NCBI RefSeq assembly: GCF_000208745.1
Contig: NC_030851.1
Location: forward strand, 21,304,169 to 21,368,168
Length of the DNA stretch: 64,000 nt
DNA from: Theobroma cacao
Taxonomy: Eukaryota > Streptophyta > Magnoliopsida > Malvales > Malvaceae
Reading direction: 5' to 3'
Program-made: the position numbers and the translations under genes
Notes under the pieces: model-generated
What the model was told of the DNA's origin: nothing
The model's database searches: none
What the model saw: only the letters and a program-made list of their open reading frames with translations
Shown here: one piece after another, positions 24,313 through 35,115 of the stretch
How positions within the stretch are numbered: position 1 is the first letter of the stretch
Layout: each line of letters starts with the position of its first letter

Positions 24313-25398
24313 TGTTGGCTCCATTAGTTTTTGATGATAATAAAACATTCCCATTTCATTTGTGTCTAATATTTCTAATTGAGTGTGCAGGACAAAAATT
24401 GTATACAAATATTTAATCAGTCATTCAAATGCACATATCAAAGAGCATAAAAATAAGGAAGTCACAATTGATCAACAAGATAGAAGCCCCTTAGTGGATT
24501 AATGATGAGTTAGCCAGCTAAGATTTAAATCAAAAGTTGGCGGGGTTGAAGAGTATTGAGAAATAGAACAAACTTAGTAGAATAAGGAATGAGTTAGTCG
24601 ACTAAGTGCACACCGCCAGAACTGTCAGAAACTGGGATCAAAAGATAGAGATGACTTAGTTAACTAAGATATCGGTTAGTCGACTAAGAGCATTCTGCTA
24701 GAAATTTTGAATTGTGCACTAGAAGATAGATTAATGGCCAGAATTGCTACCAAACTATTTCCAACTGTCAAAAACTATCTAACTCACATCAGAGTTGATT
24801 TTTCAACTATAAAAATGGGTTCGAACGGCTAGAAATGGAATTAAAGGCTTCCAAAAACACAAAAAGAGTAGAAAAACCAGAAAGCACTTGCTGCTCATTT
24901 ACTGCACTCAATTCCCATCTTTGTAATTATGATCTGCACTTCATTTGTACCACTTAGATTAACCTTGTGATCATAGGTACACTCATTTTACTTTTCTCCT
25001 TGTATTATTAGAGTGAGCAAGTCATTCTAAGAGATTTATTCAAGCTTCGATTGCTTGATTGGGTATAGGTTCTAACTTAGCTTTGAAAAGTTAGGTGTTG
25101 GGTTTTAGTTGATCTCGGTAAAAACTATTGTGAAAGGTTTTGGCTAAGCCTGGCAAAAGCCAATGTAAAAGCTTGGTGAAAGCTTGTGAATTTCACTGGT
25201 TTATAGTGGATTAGTTTGGAAAATCCTTGGTTGGATAATCAAGGTAGTGGATGTAGGTCTTGAACCAAACCACTCTAAATTCCTGCGCATTGTCTACTAT
25301 GTTTTTATTTTCATTGCTTTTTAAATTAGTTCCTCTACTTGCCAAGAGCCAAAAAGTGCTATTCACCCTCTCTCTAGCTCATTTTATTAGGACCAACA
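24313..25398 (+). repeat. Copia 5' LTR (1086 bp)
   Basis: Begins tgttggctcc and ends ggaccaaca, followed two bases later by the primer binding site. Homologous to 11891-13007 and 62088-63011. Contains palindromes at 24594-24605, 24655-24668 and 24676-24687. Confidence 0.93.
24594..24687. repeat. Copia LTR palindrome cluster (CTTAGTCGACTAAG / CTTAGTTAACTAAG)
   Basis: TTAGTCGACTAA at 24594-24605 and 24676-24687, and the perfect 14-bp CTTAGTTAACTAAG at 24655-24668. A looser copy (ttagccagctaag) lies near 24512. Palindrome clusters in LTRs are a known Sirevirus trait, which supports the lineage call. Confidence 0.9.
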
Positions 25399-25400
25399 AG

Positions 25401-25412
25401 TGGTATCAGAGC
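25401..25412 (+). other. Primer binding site (initiator tRNA-Met)
   Basis: TGGTATCAGAGC, a perfect match, two bases after the LTR end. Confidence 0.95.
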
Positions 25413-25456
25413 TAGTTCCCTGTTATTAAAGTCTAACACCTTTTGGGAGGATCCAA

Positions 25457-27090
25457 ATGGCTCTATAAAAATTAGTGGTTGCTGAGGGACAATCAACAAA
25501 TAGACCACCTCTGTATGATGGCTCTAACTATCCTTATTGGAGCACTAAGATGGCAATATATATTAGGGCAATTGATTATGAGATGTGGGATGTCATAACT
25601 GATGAACCATTCATTCCTTCAACCTTAAATATAGTAACCAATGATATGATGCCTAAGCCAAGGTCTAAATGGACCGAGGTTGAAACTAAGAGAGTCCAAA
25701 CAAATTTTAAGGCTGTCAATACATTGCATTGTGCCTTAACTCCCACCGAATTCAACAAAGTATCAAGTTGTACAATAGCTCAACAAGTGTGGGATAAGCT
25801 TAGGATTATCCATGAATGGACTTCTCAAGTCAATGAGTCATAGATAGCCCTCTTGACCCATAATTATGAAATTTTTAAGATGGAGCCTGGTGAAGATATC
25901 ACCAACATGTTAGATAGATTCACAAACATCACAAACAAACTTAGTCAATTAGGCAAACTAATTCCTGAGCATGAAATTGTAACAAGACTTCTTAGAAGCC
26001 TACCTAAAAATTGGAAGCCTAAAGTGACAGCCATCCAAGAAGCCAAGAACCTAAATGTCATTACTTTCGATGAGATTTATGGTTCTCTCCTTACTCATGA
26101 GCTAGAACTCAAGGAAGAAGAAAAAGAATATAGGAGGGAAGCAAAAGAAAAGAAATAAGGCATTGCACTAAAAGCCAGCATTCTTGAAGAAGAGCTAGAA
26201 GAGATATCCTGTGATGATGATGAAGAGTTAGCATTGGTTGCAGGGAAATTTAGAAAGCTTATGGGCAAAAGAAACCGGAGATTGGCTAGAAGAGGGTTTA
26301 GAAAAGATCAAGGTTCTTCATGGAGAACTAGAAACAAAAATGACTCCAACAAAAAGGATGAGCTAACCTGCTTCGAATGCAAGAAGCTTGGACATTTCAA
26401 GTCCGAATGCCCATTGCTGAAAGATGAGACTCCAAAGAAAAACAAGAAATCAAAGAAGGCAATGGTGGCAGTTGCTTGGTTAGACAGTGACACATCAAGT
26501 TTTGAAAGTGAGGAACAAAAACCTGAGGAAAGAGTAAACCTGTGTTTGATGGCATGGAAAAATAAATCCGAGGTATCTTCATCCCCTTGTGATATTTCTA
26601 TTGATGATTTACATGATGAGTATGAGTGCCTTTATGATGAATTTGAAAAACTTTTTTCAAAATACAAGACTTTAAAAAAAAAGACTGCATCTCTTAAAAA
26701 TGATTTGGAAAAGGGAAGACAAGAGTTTAATTCTGTTTTTAAGCAAAGAAATTTTCTGCAGGTTGAGTTAGAAGATTCAAAAATAGATTTTGAAGTTTTA
26801 AAATTAGAGCTGGACAATAAATCTGAAGCTTTGTAAAAAATACTTGATCAAAACACAGCTCTTAAAAGTTTGAAAAATGAAACTTCAAAAAGAAATGTCT
26901 ACTACAAGAAAAATTCTGCTAATGCATTATCTAGATGCTATACTTATAATAAAATTGGTCATTTATCATATGGTTGTTTTAAGAAAAGAAGCACGTAGAA
27001 AATAAGAAAGATATGGGTTCCAAAAGGATCCTATGTTGCAACTAACAATCAAGGACCCATCAAGGTATGGGTACCTCTAAAGAAAAACTG
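25457..27090 (+). pseudogene. Copia gag, disrupted
   Basis: Gag packages the element RNA in cytoplasmic particles. The true start is probably ATG 25457, by comparison with the stub at 11780-11890, but codon 4 is TAA here. The frame then stays open to a stop at 25841. A UBN2/retrotran gag segment follows (25853-26158; motifs LTHNYEIFKM, LLRSLPKNWKPK) and then a basic segment with a CCHC knuckle CFECKKLGHFKSEC near 26369-26410. A Glu/Lys-rich, probably coiled-coil stretch comes next, ending at TAA 26834. A second knuckle-like CYTYNKIGHLSYGC (about 26936) has Tyr for its second Cys. At least three stops separate the pieces, so no full Gag can be made. Confidence 0.9.
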
Positions 27091-27149
27091 AATATTTGTC
27101 TTGTAGGTTGAGCTGCACTTAAAGGAGACATATTCAAGAGCTCAACTCA

Positions 27150-27330
27150 AGAAGAAGCAATTTTAGTATATGGACAGTGGCTGCTCAAGGCACATGACAG
27201 AAGAAGAAATGCTATTTGTTAAGCTAGACAAAAGAAAGGGATGAACCGTATCCTTTGGTGATGATTCAAAAGGTAGAATCCATGGTATAGGAACGATTGG
27301 TAAGAACTCCGAAACTCAAATCAATCATGT
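27150..27330 (+). pseudogene. Copia aspartic protease domain, disrupted
   Basis: The active-site motif DSGCSRHMT is readable with its Asp codon at 27172-27174, followed by SFGDDSKGRIHGIGTIG. A stop (TGA, about 27242) lies between them. The domain matures the Gag-Pol polyprotein in copia elements. It continues in frame into the GAG-pre-integrase region (LLVKGLKHNLLSISQLCDKG) that begins near 27329. Confidence 0.82.
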
Positions 27331-28280
27331 GTTATTGGTTAAAGGCTTGAAACATAATTTATTGAGCATAAGTCAATTGTGTGATAAAGGATTTAAGGTA
27401 TGCTTTGATTCAAATAAGTGTAAAGTGATAGATATAAGCACAAATAAAGTCTCATTTATAGGAAGAAGATTAAAGAATATGTATGTTGTATTTCTTGAAG
27501 ATGTTGAAATGAATTGTGAAATGTGTTTAGTGGCAAATGCTGAAAATGATAGCTGGCTATGGCATAGAAGACTAGGACATGTGAGCATGCATACTATGTC
27601 AAAATTAATTAAGAAATATCTAGTTGTTGGATTGTCGGATATAAAATTTGAAAATGATAAAATATATGATGCGTGCCAATTAGGAAAACAAGTTAAAACA
27701 TCCTTTAAGACTAAAAAGATTGTGTCAACAGAACATCCTCTAAGACTAAGAAGATTGTGTCAACAACTAGATCTCTTGAATTGCTGCACATTGATTTATT
27801 TGGTCCAATAAGTATAACTAGTCTGGAGGAAAATCTTATGGCTTTGTAATAGTTGATGACTACTCTAGGTACACTTGGGTTTATTTTCTTGCTCATAAGA
27901 ATGATGCTCTACCAGCATTTATAAGTCATTGTAGGAAACTTGAGAATGAAAAAGGACTAGCCATAGTTAGTATTAGGAGTGATCATGGAGGAGAATTTGA
28001 AAGTGATGAATTTGAGAAATTTTGCAATGAAAAGGGGTTGGATCATAATTTTTCTGCACCTAGAACACCCCAGTAAAATGGAGTTGTAGAGAGGAAAAAT
28101 CGAACATTAAAAGAAATGGCTAGAACTATGCTATGTGAGAATAACCTATCAAAATATTTTTGGGCTGAGGTAGTGAACACAACAACGTATATACTTAATA
28201 GAGTCTCAATTAGAGCCATGATATCAAAGACTCCATATGAACTTTACAAGCATAGGAAACCAAATATTTCACACCTTAGG
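27329..28280 (+). pseudogene. Copia integrase, N-terminal and catalytic part, frameshifted
   Basis: Integrase joins the element cDNA to the genome. The pre-integrase/HHCC zinc region is at 27329-27690: H-x4-H in WHRRLGHVSMH, but the CxxC reads YDAC, so the first Cys is lost. A 35-bp tandem duplication (27698-27767) then shifts the frame. The catalytic core follows with the triad Asp 27793-27795 (HIDLFGP), Asp 27981-27983 (RSDHGGEF) and Glu 28089-28091 (NGVVERKNRT), all retained. A stop replaces a Gln just before NGVVE (28075-28077), and others lie near 27818. The open stretch at 28116-28307 is the end of the core and runs into a solo LTR-B inserted after codons for NISHLR. Confidence 0.9.
28276..28280. 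repeat. Target-site duplication, left (ttagg)
   Basis: Pairs with ttaga at 30805-30809, one mismatch. The copia coding sequence reads through (NISHLR, then SFGYKCFVLNNGK) when the insertion is ignored. Confidence 0.8.
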
Positions 28281-28917
28281 TATCACAACCCAAATTTCAG
28301 GCCATGATCGGTGCATGGGCCCAATAGACGTAATCCACTAAGCCCAAGCAAGCCTATTAGTCTGACATATTTATCATTCCATCATAAACTGCTAAGTCAC
28401 ATTTCATAACTTAGAATCAAAATAATACTACACATTGCCATCTCATACTGGCATACTAAACAAGTGTATATACATTTGTCTACAACATGTATCTTAACAA
28501 TTTACATTAGGTTCGTTTATAGACAACAAAATAATACTCGACTTCCAGCGGAGGGACTCGAACGAATGTACAGCTACTGAATGCCGAGACACCTACCAAA
28601 AAATGGATACAAGTCAACAAGGACACCTCGTCCTACTTACCAGTTGCCTCGTGATCTGAAAATATGAAGTTGAAAACGGTGAGTATAAACCCAGTGAGTG
28701 AACAAGAAAGGGAACAAGCATACCATAAGGAATGTTTAATGAAATCATGTTGCATTCTTTTTCAAAACAATGCAATTTGTTTTTGAACTTATTAAACCCC
28801 TCATGTAAACCCCACATGAGAAAAATCACTTATTGGAAGAAGTTCATGCTCAACAAAGGATTTGGAGAGTGAAAACTTTAATCGCATTCATGCGAATCAA
28901 GTCAATAAATGACGGGT

Positions 28918-29308
28918 CCTCGCTGCAGTGGAAAGGCATTCTTGATGCAGTGTAGCTGTAGTGAGAATGCCTTTTTGCTGCAGCGACACTTGATTTAAAT
29001 TATCAACTAATCGAGGGTTTCTCACCAAACCTCTTCATATTAAGCTTAATTCACTTATTCCTTAATGTTTGAAATCCATGCTCAAATATGGTAGCAAAGA
29101 AGTGGAAAATAGGGCAACAATTGATCAAAATGAAGTGAAAAACAAAAGGTTTTTTGCTGCAATAAGATTTTGATCATAAAACAGAAAGTTTTTTGTTGCA
29201 GCGAGAAGCTACTGTACCTTCCTCGTTACAGCAAAAATGGATTCTCGCTGTAGTGAGTTTTCGGCCAACCTACCCTTTCAAAACTTGAGAGTTTATCGCT
29301 GTAGCGAA
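28918..29308. repeat. LTR-B palindrome cluster (CTCGCTGYAGCGAG type), worn
   Basis: Copies such as cgctgcagtg (28921), ttgctgcagcga (28976), ttgttgcagcgagaa (29185), ctcgctgtagtgag (29244) and tcgctgtagcgaaa (29296) lie in 400 bp. Confidence 0.85.
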
Positions 29309-29499
29309 AATCAGAACATAAAGAAAAAGGTTCCCTTTTCCCTTAAAACAAAGCCATCTTGCTAAATAACAAAAACAACATGTAACACATGCAAACTCCC
29401 AAATTTCAACAAAGTCAAATGCTCACATTTTTGCATTTACAACCATATACCATATATGTATATATATATATATCAATCATCATATACACCCTCCCATCA

Positions 29500-29600
29500 T
29501 CATCATCTCATATGCAATGGCTTATGTGCACTCTCACTCACACATAGCCGGGTCAGCAACGGCTTAGGTGCACTACTACTCGTACATAGTCGGGTCCACA
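29500..29600. repeat. LTR-B GTGCAC-type minisatellite, short version
   Basis: Two imperfect units of about 60 bp (cggcttaggtgcac, actcacacatagccggg). This is the counterpart of the longer arrays at 35990-36160, 51440-51620 and 60235-60390. Confidence 0.6.
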
Positions 29601-30804
29601 TCAACATACAAAAAAGCACCCAATGCTTATCATGCTTACTATCATATTTTGATAACACATAGCACATTGTATAGCACATTTCCACAACATAAAATCACTT
29701 CACCAAAGGCTTGTTCCCAAGGCACATTTTCAAAGTCAAGTTAGATAAAATCATTCACATTCCCCGAAACAAGTTTGAAATGCAAATCCACTCACCGGTA
29801 TATTGTTGAGCCTTTAGATGACTCCAATTCCCCTAATTGTCCAAATGGGATGATGGGGCTTCCTTGAAAACTACCATCACATTAACATCACCATTATGTT
29901 AATTCACATATTATAAACCCTAAAAGTTATCTCTTAGCTAGCCTTTAATTGCCACTTTAAATAGCTATCTATGTTCACTATCTAAATCATTATAAAATAA
30001 ATGAACATACTCAATAATAAAACAGCTCATAATCTAAATTACTAGCCATTATCCACATCTAAAAACCAAGCTTAGTGCATCACTCACCCTAGGGTTCCTT
30101 TGTAGTTGAATTCTCTTCCAATGGCTTCCAAATCAATAGGGTAATTCTCTCTTTCTCTCTCTAAAATGCCCAACTAGTGAGAGAAAGTATGGAAATAAGA
30201 TTTATCAAGGGTTTTGAAGTGAGAGATTGAAAGAATACAAGGGTTCTAGTCAAAATGGCTCAAAAGTATGAAAACTAGAGCTAGAGAAAGAAAATCATGC
30301 AAGCTCCATATCAAGCTTCCATGGAGGTTTTAAAGAAATGTGAGAGGAAAGAAGGAGAACAAGACAAGCTGCTAGAAATTCAAAAAGCTACTAGAAATTC
30401 AAGATATTTTATAGCCAAACTTATCCATTCCCTTAAAATTACCAAATTACCCCTCTACAATTTAGCTCATTCTCCTCTAATCTTTTATGAAATCTTTTTC
30501 AACTTTTGACACTGGGACAAGGTCCATAATGGTCTAGACATGCTTGAGTTCATGAAAACTTAAAATTTTAACCTGAGGTGAAAAATGACCATTTTGCTCT
30601 TATTGTGAAAATCATCCAAATTTTGGTTTCTTTTCCATTTTACCCTTAATTTCACCATCCATTTATGCCTTAGGCCTACTTAGGCCATAATATTGTTTAA
30701 AAATCTTACTTTTATAGGCTTACTAAGGAAATGACAAAATTACCTTTGATTAGGGATACCGTGTATACTTCCCTTTACGAGTCTATAAAGGTCAAGGTCT
30801 CACA

Positions 30805-31440
30805 TTAGAAGTTTTGGTTATAAATGTTTTGTATTAAACAATGGAAAACAGTCCTTAGGTAAGTTTGATGCAAATAGTGATGAGGCAATGTTTTTAAGAA
30901 CTGCATTAAACTCAAAGGCTTACAGAGTTTTCAACAAAAGAACTTTAACTGTTGAAGAATCAATCCATGTAGTTTTTGATGAGTCTGATCCCTTACAAAA
31001 GGAAATTCATGCTGATGATGATGATGTAGGGATCCAAGAAACGCAAATGGAAGAAATGAGCTTGGAGAACAATAAGAATAATGAAGAAAGCTTACCTAGA
31101 AGAGAAAATGAAACTCCACCTCTAGAAAATTTACAAAGAACAGAAATTCAAAATAGTGATCCTCCAAGGAGTTGGAGATATGCAAAAGACCATCCACAAG
31201 AACAAATCATAAGTGACATTTCTCAAGGAGAGAAGACTAGGAGAGCAACAAGAGAGATTTATGAGTTCTCAGCTTTCATATCTCCAATTGAGCCTAAAAC
31301 ATTTGAGGAAGCAGAAAAAGAGGAAAGTTGGATATTAGCCATGCAAGAAGACCTTGATCAATTCAAAAGAAATCATGTGTGGTCATTAGTCTCTAGGCAT
31401 ATAAGTCACCTTATTGTTGGAACAAAATGATTGTTTAGAA
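30805..31440 (+). pseudogene. Copia integrase C-terminus and linker to RT
   Basis: Resumes after the solo LTR with SFGYKCFVLNNGK and LGKFDANSDEAMFL, then LNSKAYRVFNKRTLTVEESIHVVFDES, the conserved integrase C-terminal block of copia elements. An acidic linker (about 31000-31240) follows. The start of RT (EEAEKEESWILAMQEDLDQF, NHVWSLV) lies in the open frame 30888-31430, which stops at TGA 31428. Confidence 0.9.
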
Positions 31441-32290
31441 ATAAGGTAGATGAGCAAGGGAATGTAATTAGAAATAAAGCTAGGTTGGCAGCTCAAGGAT
31501 ATAACAAAAAGGAAGGAATAGACTATGATGAAACCTTTGTACCGGTTGTTAGGATAGAAGCTATAAGATTACTGCTTGCATTTGCTTACTTTATGAATTA
31601 AAGTTATTCCAAATGGATGTAAAAAGTGCATTCTTAATTGGTTTCATCCAAGAAAAAGTTTATGTTGAGCAACCCCTCGAGTTTGAGAACTATGAAACAC
31701 CAGATCATGTTTTCAAACTTCACAAGGCCTTGTATGGATTGAAACAAGCTACTAGAGCTTGGTATGAGAGGCTTTCGAAATTTTTGATTGAAAATAGTTA
31801 TGTTAGAGGCAGTATTGATACAACGTTATTTATCAAAAGATACTTAGATGATTAATTATTGTTCAAATTTATGTAGATGACATTGTGTTTGGTGCACGTA
31901 ATGAGGCTTTATGCAAGAACTTTGCTAAAGAAATGCAGGGTGAATTTGAGATGAGCATGATGGATGAGCTGAAGTACTTTCTTGGGCTTTAAATCAAACA
32001 AAGTGAGAAAGAAATCTTCATCAACCAAGAAAGATACACTCAAGACATGCTCAAAAAGTTTGATATGCTAAAGCTGAAATCAATTTGTACACCAATGAGT
32101 CCATCTGCCAGACTTGATTTGGATGAAAACAGAAAAGATGTTGATCAAAAGCTCTATAGAGGTATGATCATATCACTTCTTTATTTAACAGCCAGCAGGC
32201 CTCATATACAATTCAGTGTGTGTTTATGTGCTTGTTTTCAATCTCAACCTAAAGAATCACACATGACTGCTGTTAAAAGAATTTTTATAT
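31385..32290 (+). pseudogene. Copia reverse transcriptase, disrupted
   Basis: Copies element RNA into cDNA in virus-like particles. Readable blocks in order: KARLAAQGYNKKEGIDYDETFVP; the MDVKSAFL block; VYVEQPLEFE; FKLHKALYGLKQATRAWYERL; the catalytic YVDD at 31870-31881; LKYFLGL; YTQDMLKKFDM; and CTPMSPSARLD. The YVDD box is intact, but stops and frameshifts break the frame between 31425 and 31620, at 31853-31860 and at 31990. The MDVKSAFL block normally reads NGxL after FL; here IGFI replaces it. Confidence 0.9.
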
Positions 32291-32811
32291 ACCTCATAGA
32301 CACATAAACTTTAGGCACATGGTACCCTAGAGAATCATCCTTTAGCTTAGTTGGATATTCAGATGCTGATTATGCTGACAACAAAACAAATAGAAAGAGT
32401 ACTAGTGGAACCTGCTAGTTTCTATGTAGTATGCTTGTGTCATGGTCTAGCAAAAACCAAAATTCAGTTGCTCGGTCTATAGTAAAAGTAGAATATGTAT
32501 CTCTAGGCAGCTGTTGTGCTCAAATCTTATGGATTAAACAATAACTAAAAGACTATGGAATGTAAATGAATAACATACCAATATATTGTGACAATACAAG
32601 TGCAATTAATATTTCAAAAAATCCTGTGCAGCATTCTAGGACTAAGCATATTGAGATCAGGCACCATTTTGTTAAAGACCATGTAGTGAAGAGTGATATT
32701 AAAATTGAGTTTGTGAATACTTTGCATCAATTGGCTGACATCTTGACCAAACCTCTAAATGAAGACAGATTTTGTGAGATTAGAAGGAATTTAGGGATAA
32801 TTAATATGTAG
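32290..32811 (+). pseudogene. Copia RNase H, disrupted, end of pol
   Basis: Degrades the RNA strand during reverse transcription. Recognisable are YSDADYADNKTNRKSTSGTC (32352-32413), then SWSSKNQNSVARS, the block IPIYCDNTSAINISKNPVQHSRTKHIEIRHHF (32575-32670), and the end motif LADILTKPL. Stops occur at 32305, 32415, 32540 and 32563. TAG at 32809-32811 is the natural end of pol. Confidence 0.9.
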
Positions 32812-33213
32812 GAGTTGTAGGTAAATTTTTGACTCATACACATAAAATAGAAGGCACTTAGTCAACTAAAGAGAATTTTAGTCAACTAAAAGTATTTTGT
32901 CATCTTTAAATAATAAGAGTTAGTTAAGTTAGGAAGAAAAAGAATAAATTAGTGAATAGGAGCAATATACCGAGTAAAGATAATGGGCAGAAAATACCGT
33001 CTGATGAAAAATAAAATAGAAGGCTAAATTTGAATTTTGAACAGGAGAAAAGCTGGCAGCATTTAAGGGGTAGTCAGATAGTTTTTGGAGAAATTTAACT
33101 GCCCATTAACTCTTTCCTCTACATCTTCTCTCTTTTGAATTAAGCCACCCAAAATTAAAACACTCTCCATTCAGATTCTCAATACCCTCAATCAGAAATT
33201 TCTCAAACAAAAA
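32812..33213 (+). other. Spacer between pol and the envelope-like ORF
   Basis: About 400 bp non-coding. It contains two worn copies of the copia LTR palindrome outside the LTR (cttagtcaactaaag and ttttagtcaactaaaag, 32858-32893). A pyrimidine-rich stretch with tctctccattcag lies near 33160-33176, before the ATG at 33214, and could be a splice acceptor. Confidence 0.55.
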
Positions 33214-34495
33214 ATGGCAAAAACCTCTCAGAGCAAAGAGATTATTGAGAAAAAGAATGGTAAACGACTGCTAGAAGAAGGGGTGGAAGCAGAAATACAG
33301 AAAAAGAAACAAAAAATAGGGTCTGCTTCAATGAGTGAAAATTTTGGGAAATTATAGAAGGAAAAGGAGCAAAAAACAGAGAAGAAGAAAGAAAAAGGAA
33401 AATCTTCAAAGAAAGGGAAATCTTTGTCCACCAAATTTAGAAACAAACTCCATGAGGATAGGTTCCAGAAAATTGAAAATGCACCAATCACTTATGGGAA
33501 GTTTATAGATTGGAACCGTTTTAATGAAGTGCTTGAATTTAAAGTAGTTTTATCAGATTATTTTGAGGAGATGAAACTGAAATATTTTAGTACTTTTAAG
33601 AATCGAGCTTATAGTGCCAGTTTGGTTAAAGAATTTTATTCTAGTATAGCAGTTGAAAATGTTGAATTAGAGGAGCTGGATGATTATCTTAAGGATGGCT
33701 TGAATGTATTTTTAAATGGGAAAGAATTTACTGTGACTGCTAATGATTTGGGCTGTTTGCTTAAAATTGAATATGAAAAGGGTGAGTTTGAATTTCCAAA
33801 AAATTATGATCCCTCATCCCTATGGGAAGTGATTACAGGAAAGAAAGAGAAATATTCTTCTAAGAGTAATGCTGGTTTGATCACTAGTCCACAAATCAAA
33901 ATATTGCATTATTTCATTACTGCTAAAGTTCATGGCAGAGGGGGAAGTTTTAGCTTTATCAATCTTCAGGATCTTTGGCTAATGGATCATGCCTTCAATG
34001 GCAGTCCACTGAACCTAGCAAGAATTATGATTGAGAGAATAAAAAGAGCCTGTAGACTGAAAAAGATTAATCTGTCATATGGGAATATTATTACTGCATT
34101 AGTCCAGAAAAAGGGGATTTAAAGTTCAAGGTATGCATTAGATCAGGTAAAAAGTAGGGATCAATCGATCTACCTCGGGAGTTTATCTAAGGTGGGATAC
34201 AAACTTGAGGGAGAAAAATATGTTAAAACTCCCAAAGTAACTCCTGGAGAATAGCCTTCACTCTCGACTCAACTAGAGGCAACACCATCTCAATTCTCAA
34301 ATAAGATGTTCCTGAATTTGCTTGTGAGGATAGATGGAAGGCTCACAGACTAAGGGGCAAGAATTCAAAAAATTGAAGAAAGGTTAACAGAAATGGAAAG
34401 CAAAATGAAAGGAAAAGGAAAAATGCCATCTGAAACTGTTACTGCAGATACCTCTGCAGCACCAAGCATTGCACTAGCAGAACAAAGTGCTGAGG
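33214..34495 (+). pseudogene. Sirevirus envelope-like ORF, first part
   Basis: Frame from ATG 33214: Lys-rich N-terminus (MAKTSQSKEIIEKK), TAG at codon 48 (33355-33357), then an open run to TAA 34120-34122. The central part (KFRNKLHEDRFQKIENAPITYG, VKEFYSSIAV, LHYFITAKVHGRGG, IMIERIKRA) has the look of the plant-transposon protein domain found in the ORF after pol in SIRE-type elements. After the stop the same frame continues with SRYALDQV, stops near 34252 and 34350, then a heptad-like helix RIQKIEERLTEMESKM and a Thr/Ser/Ala-rich stretch up to the nested LTR-B. Role unknown; an envelope function is unproven for plants. Domain naming is from memory of the family. Confidence 0.75.
34491..34495. 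repeat. Target-site duplication, left (tgagg)
   Basis: Partner is tgaag at 37030-37034, one mismatch. Confidence 0.72.
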
Positions 34496-34671
34496 TGTGA
34501 AACCTCGACCTTCATAGACGCGTAACTTGAGGTGGAACTTATGTTTAAAGGTTTAATTTGAGCTAATGATGCTAGTTTTATGTTACTTATAATTATTTTA
34601 TGTCGTTATAGGAGTCGGATCAAAAATAATTTTAATTGGTGAAGAAAGGTGCATAATGAATAATAGCCCTA

Positions 34672-34833
34672 TTTGCATATGTTTCGGTTTTTCAATTATA
34701 TGTCCCACTACAGAAGTTCAAATAACATGATTTTTGCACCATTAGAAACTAAGAGGTAGGGCAACAACTTTTATGTTTATTACTTTTCCCAGTTCTAGCG
34801 AAAAAATGGTCAAAATCTTTTTCGAAGTGAAAG
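34672..34833. repeat. Shared module of about 160 bp, copy 1
   Basis: Runs tttgcatatg ... tcgaagtgaaag. Matches 59761-59923 on the same window strand, although the two host LTRs point in opposite directions. Anchors in both: cccactacagaa, ggcaacaacttttatgttt / ggctacaacttttatgttt, tttcccagtt, gtcaaaatctt. Confidence 0.85.
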
Positions 34834-35107
34834 AATTGTGCTAGAAGAACAGAAATTGGCAGAATGTTTGAGCTCCGCAGCGCTGGAAATTGAGAGCCAC
34901 GGCCTTCACCGTAAATTTCAAAAATAACAAGATTTTAGGGTTTTTGAAGCTAGGACTTTTAGGGGATACTTAAGGGACCTTTTTCAGAGGATTTTGGACC
35001 TTTCCCTAGTGTCAAAAGAGTAAAAGATTGCACAAGAACAAGAGGAAGACAAGTGGCATTGCTAAAGGCATTATTGTAATTTCATGAACAATTAGATAAG
35101 CGTTTAC

Positions 35108-35115
35108 TATAAATA
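35108..35115 (+). promoter_or_regulatory. Candidate TATA box of LTR-B
   Basis: TATAAATA in a context (ctataaatatctt) kept at the same relative place in the other LTR-B copies: 50589-50596 plus, 61264-61271 minus, and TATAAAATA at 30405-30413 minus. Conservation between copies supports a promoter role; no transcript evidence. Confidence 0.6.

Larger units (their letters stand above)
28281..30804 (-). mobile_element. Solo LTR-B (2524 bp) inside the copia integrase
   Basis: The plus strand runs tatcacaaccc to ggtctcaca; on the minus strand it starts TGTGAGACC and ends GGGTTGTGATA (decayed from GTGACA). No internal region. The minus-strand TATA candidate TATAAAATA lies at 30405-30413, 391 bp from the LTR start, the same distance as in the copies at 50197 and 59043. 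A worn GCTGCAGC-type palindrome cluster is at 28918-29308. ORFs at 28614, 29456, 29503 and 30297 are LTR by-products. Confidence 0.9.

Noticed and set aside
25401..25412. tRNA gene fragment
   Set aside because: Only the 12-nt primer binding site complementary to tRNA-Met is present; no cloverleaf.
33228..33491. 87-codon minus ORF rich in Phe and Ser
   Set aside because: Antisense shadow of the Lys/Glu-rich start of the envelope-like ORF.
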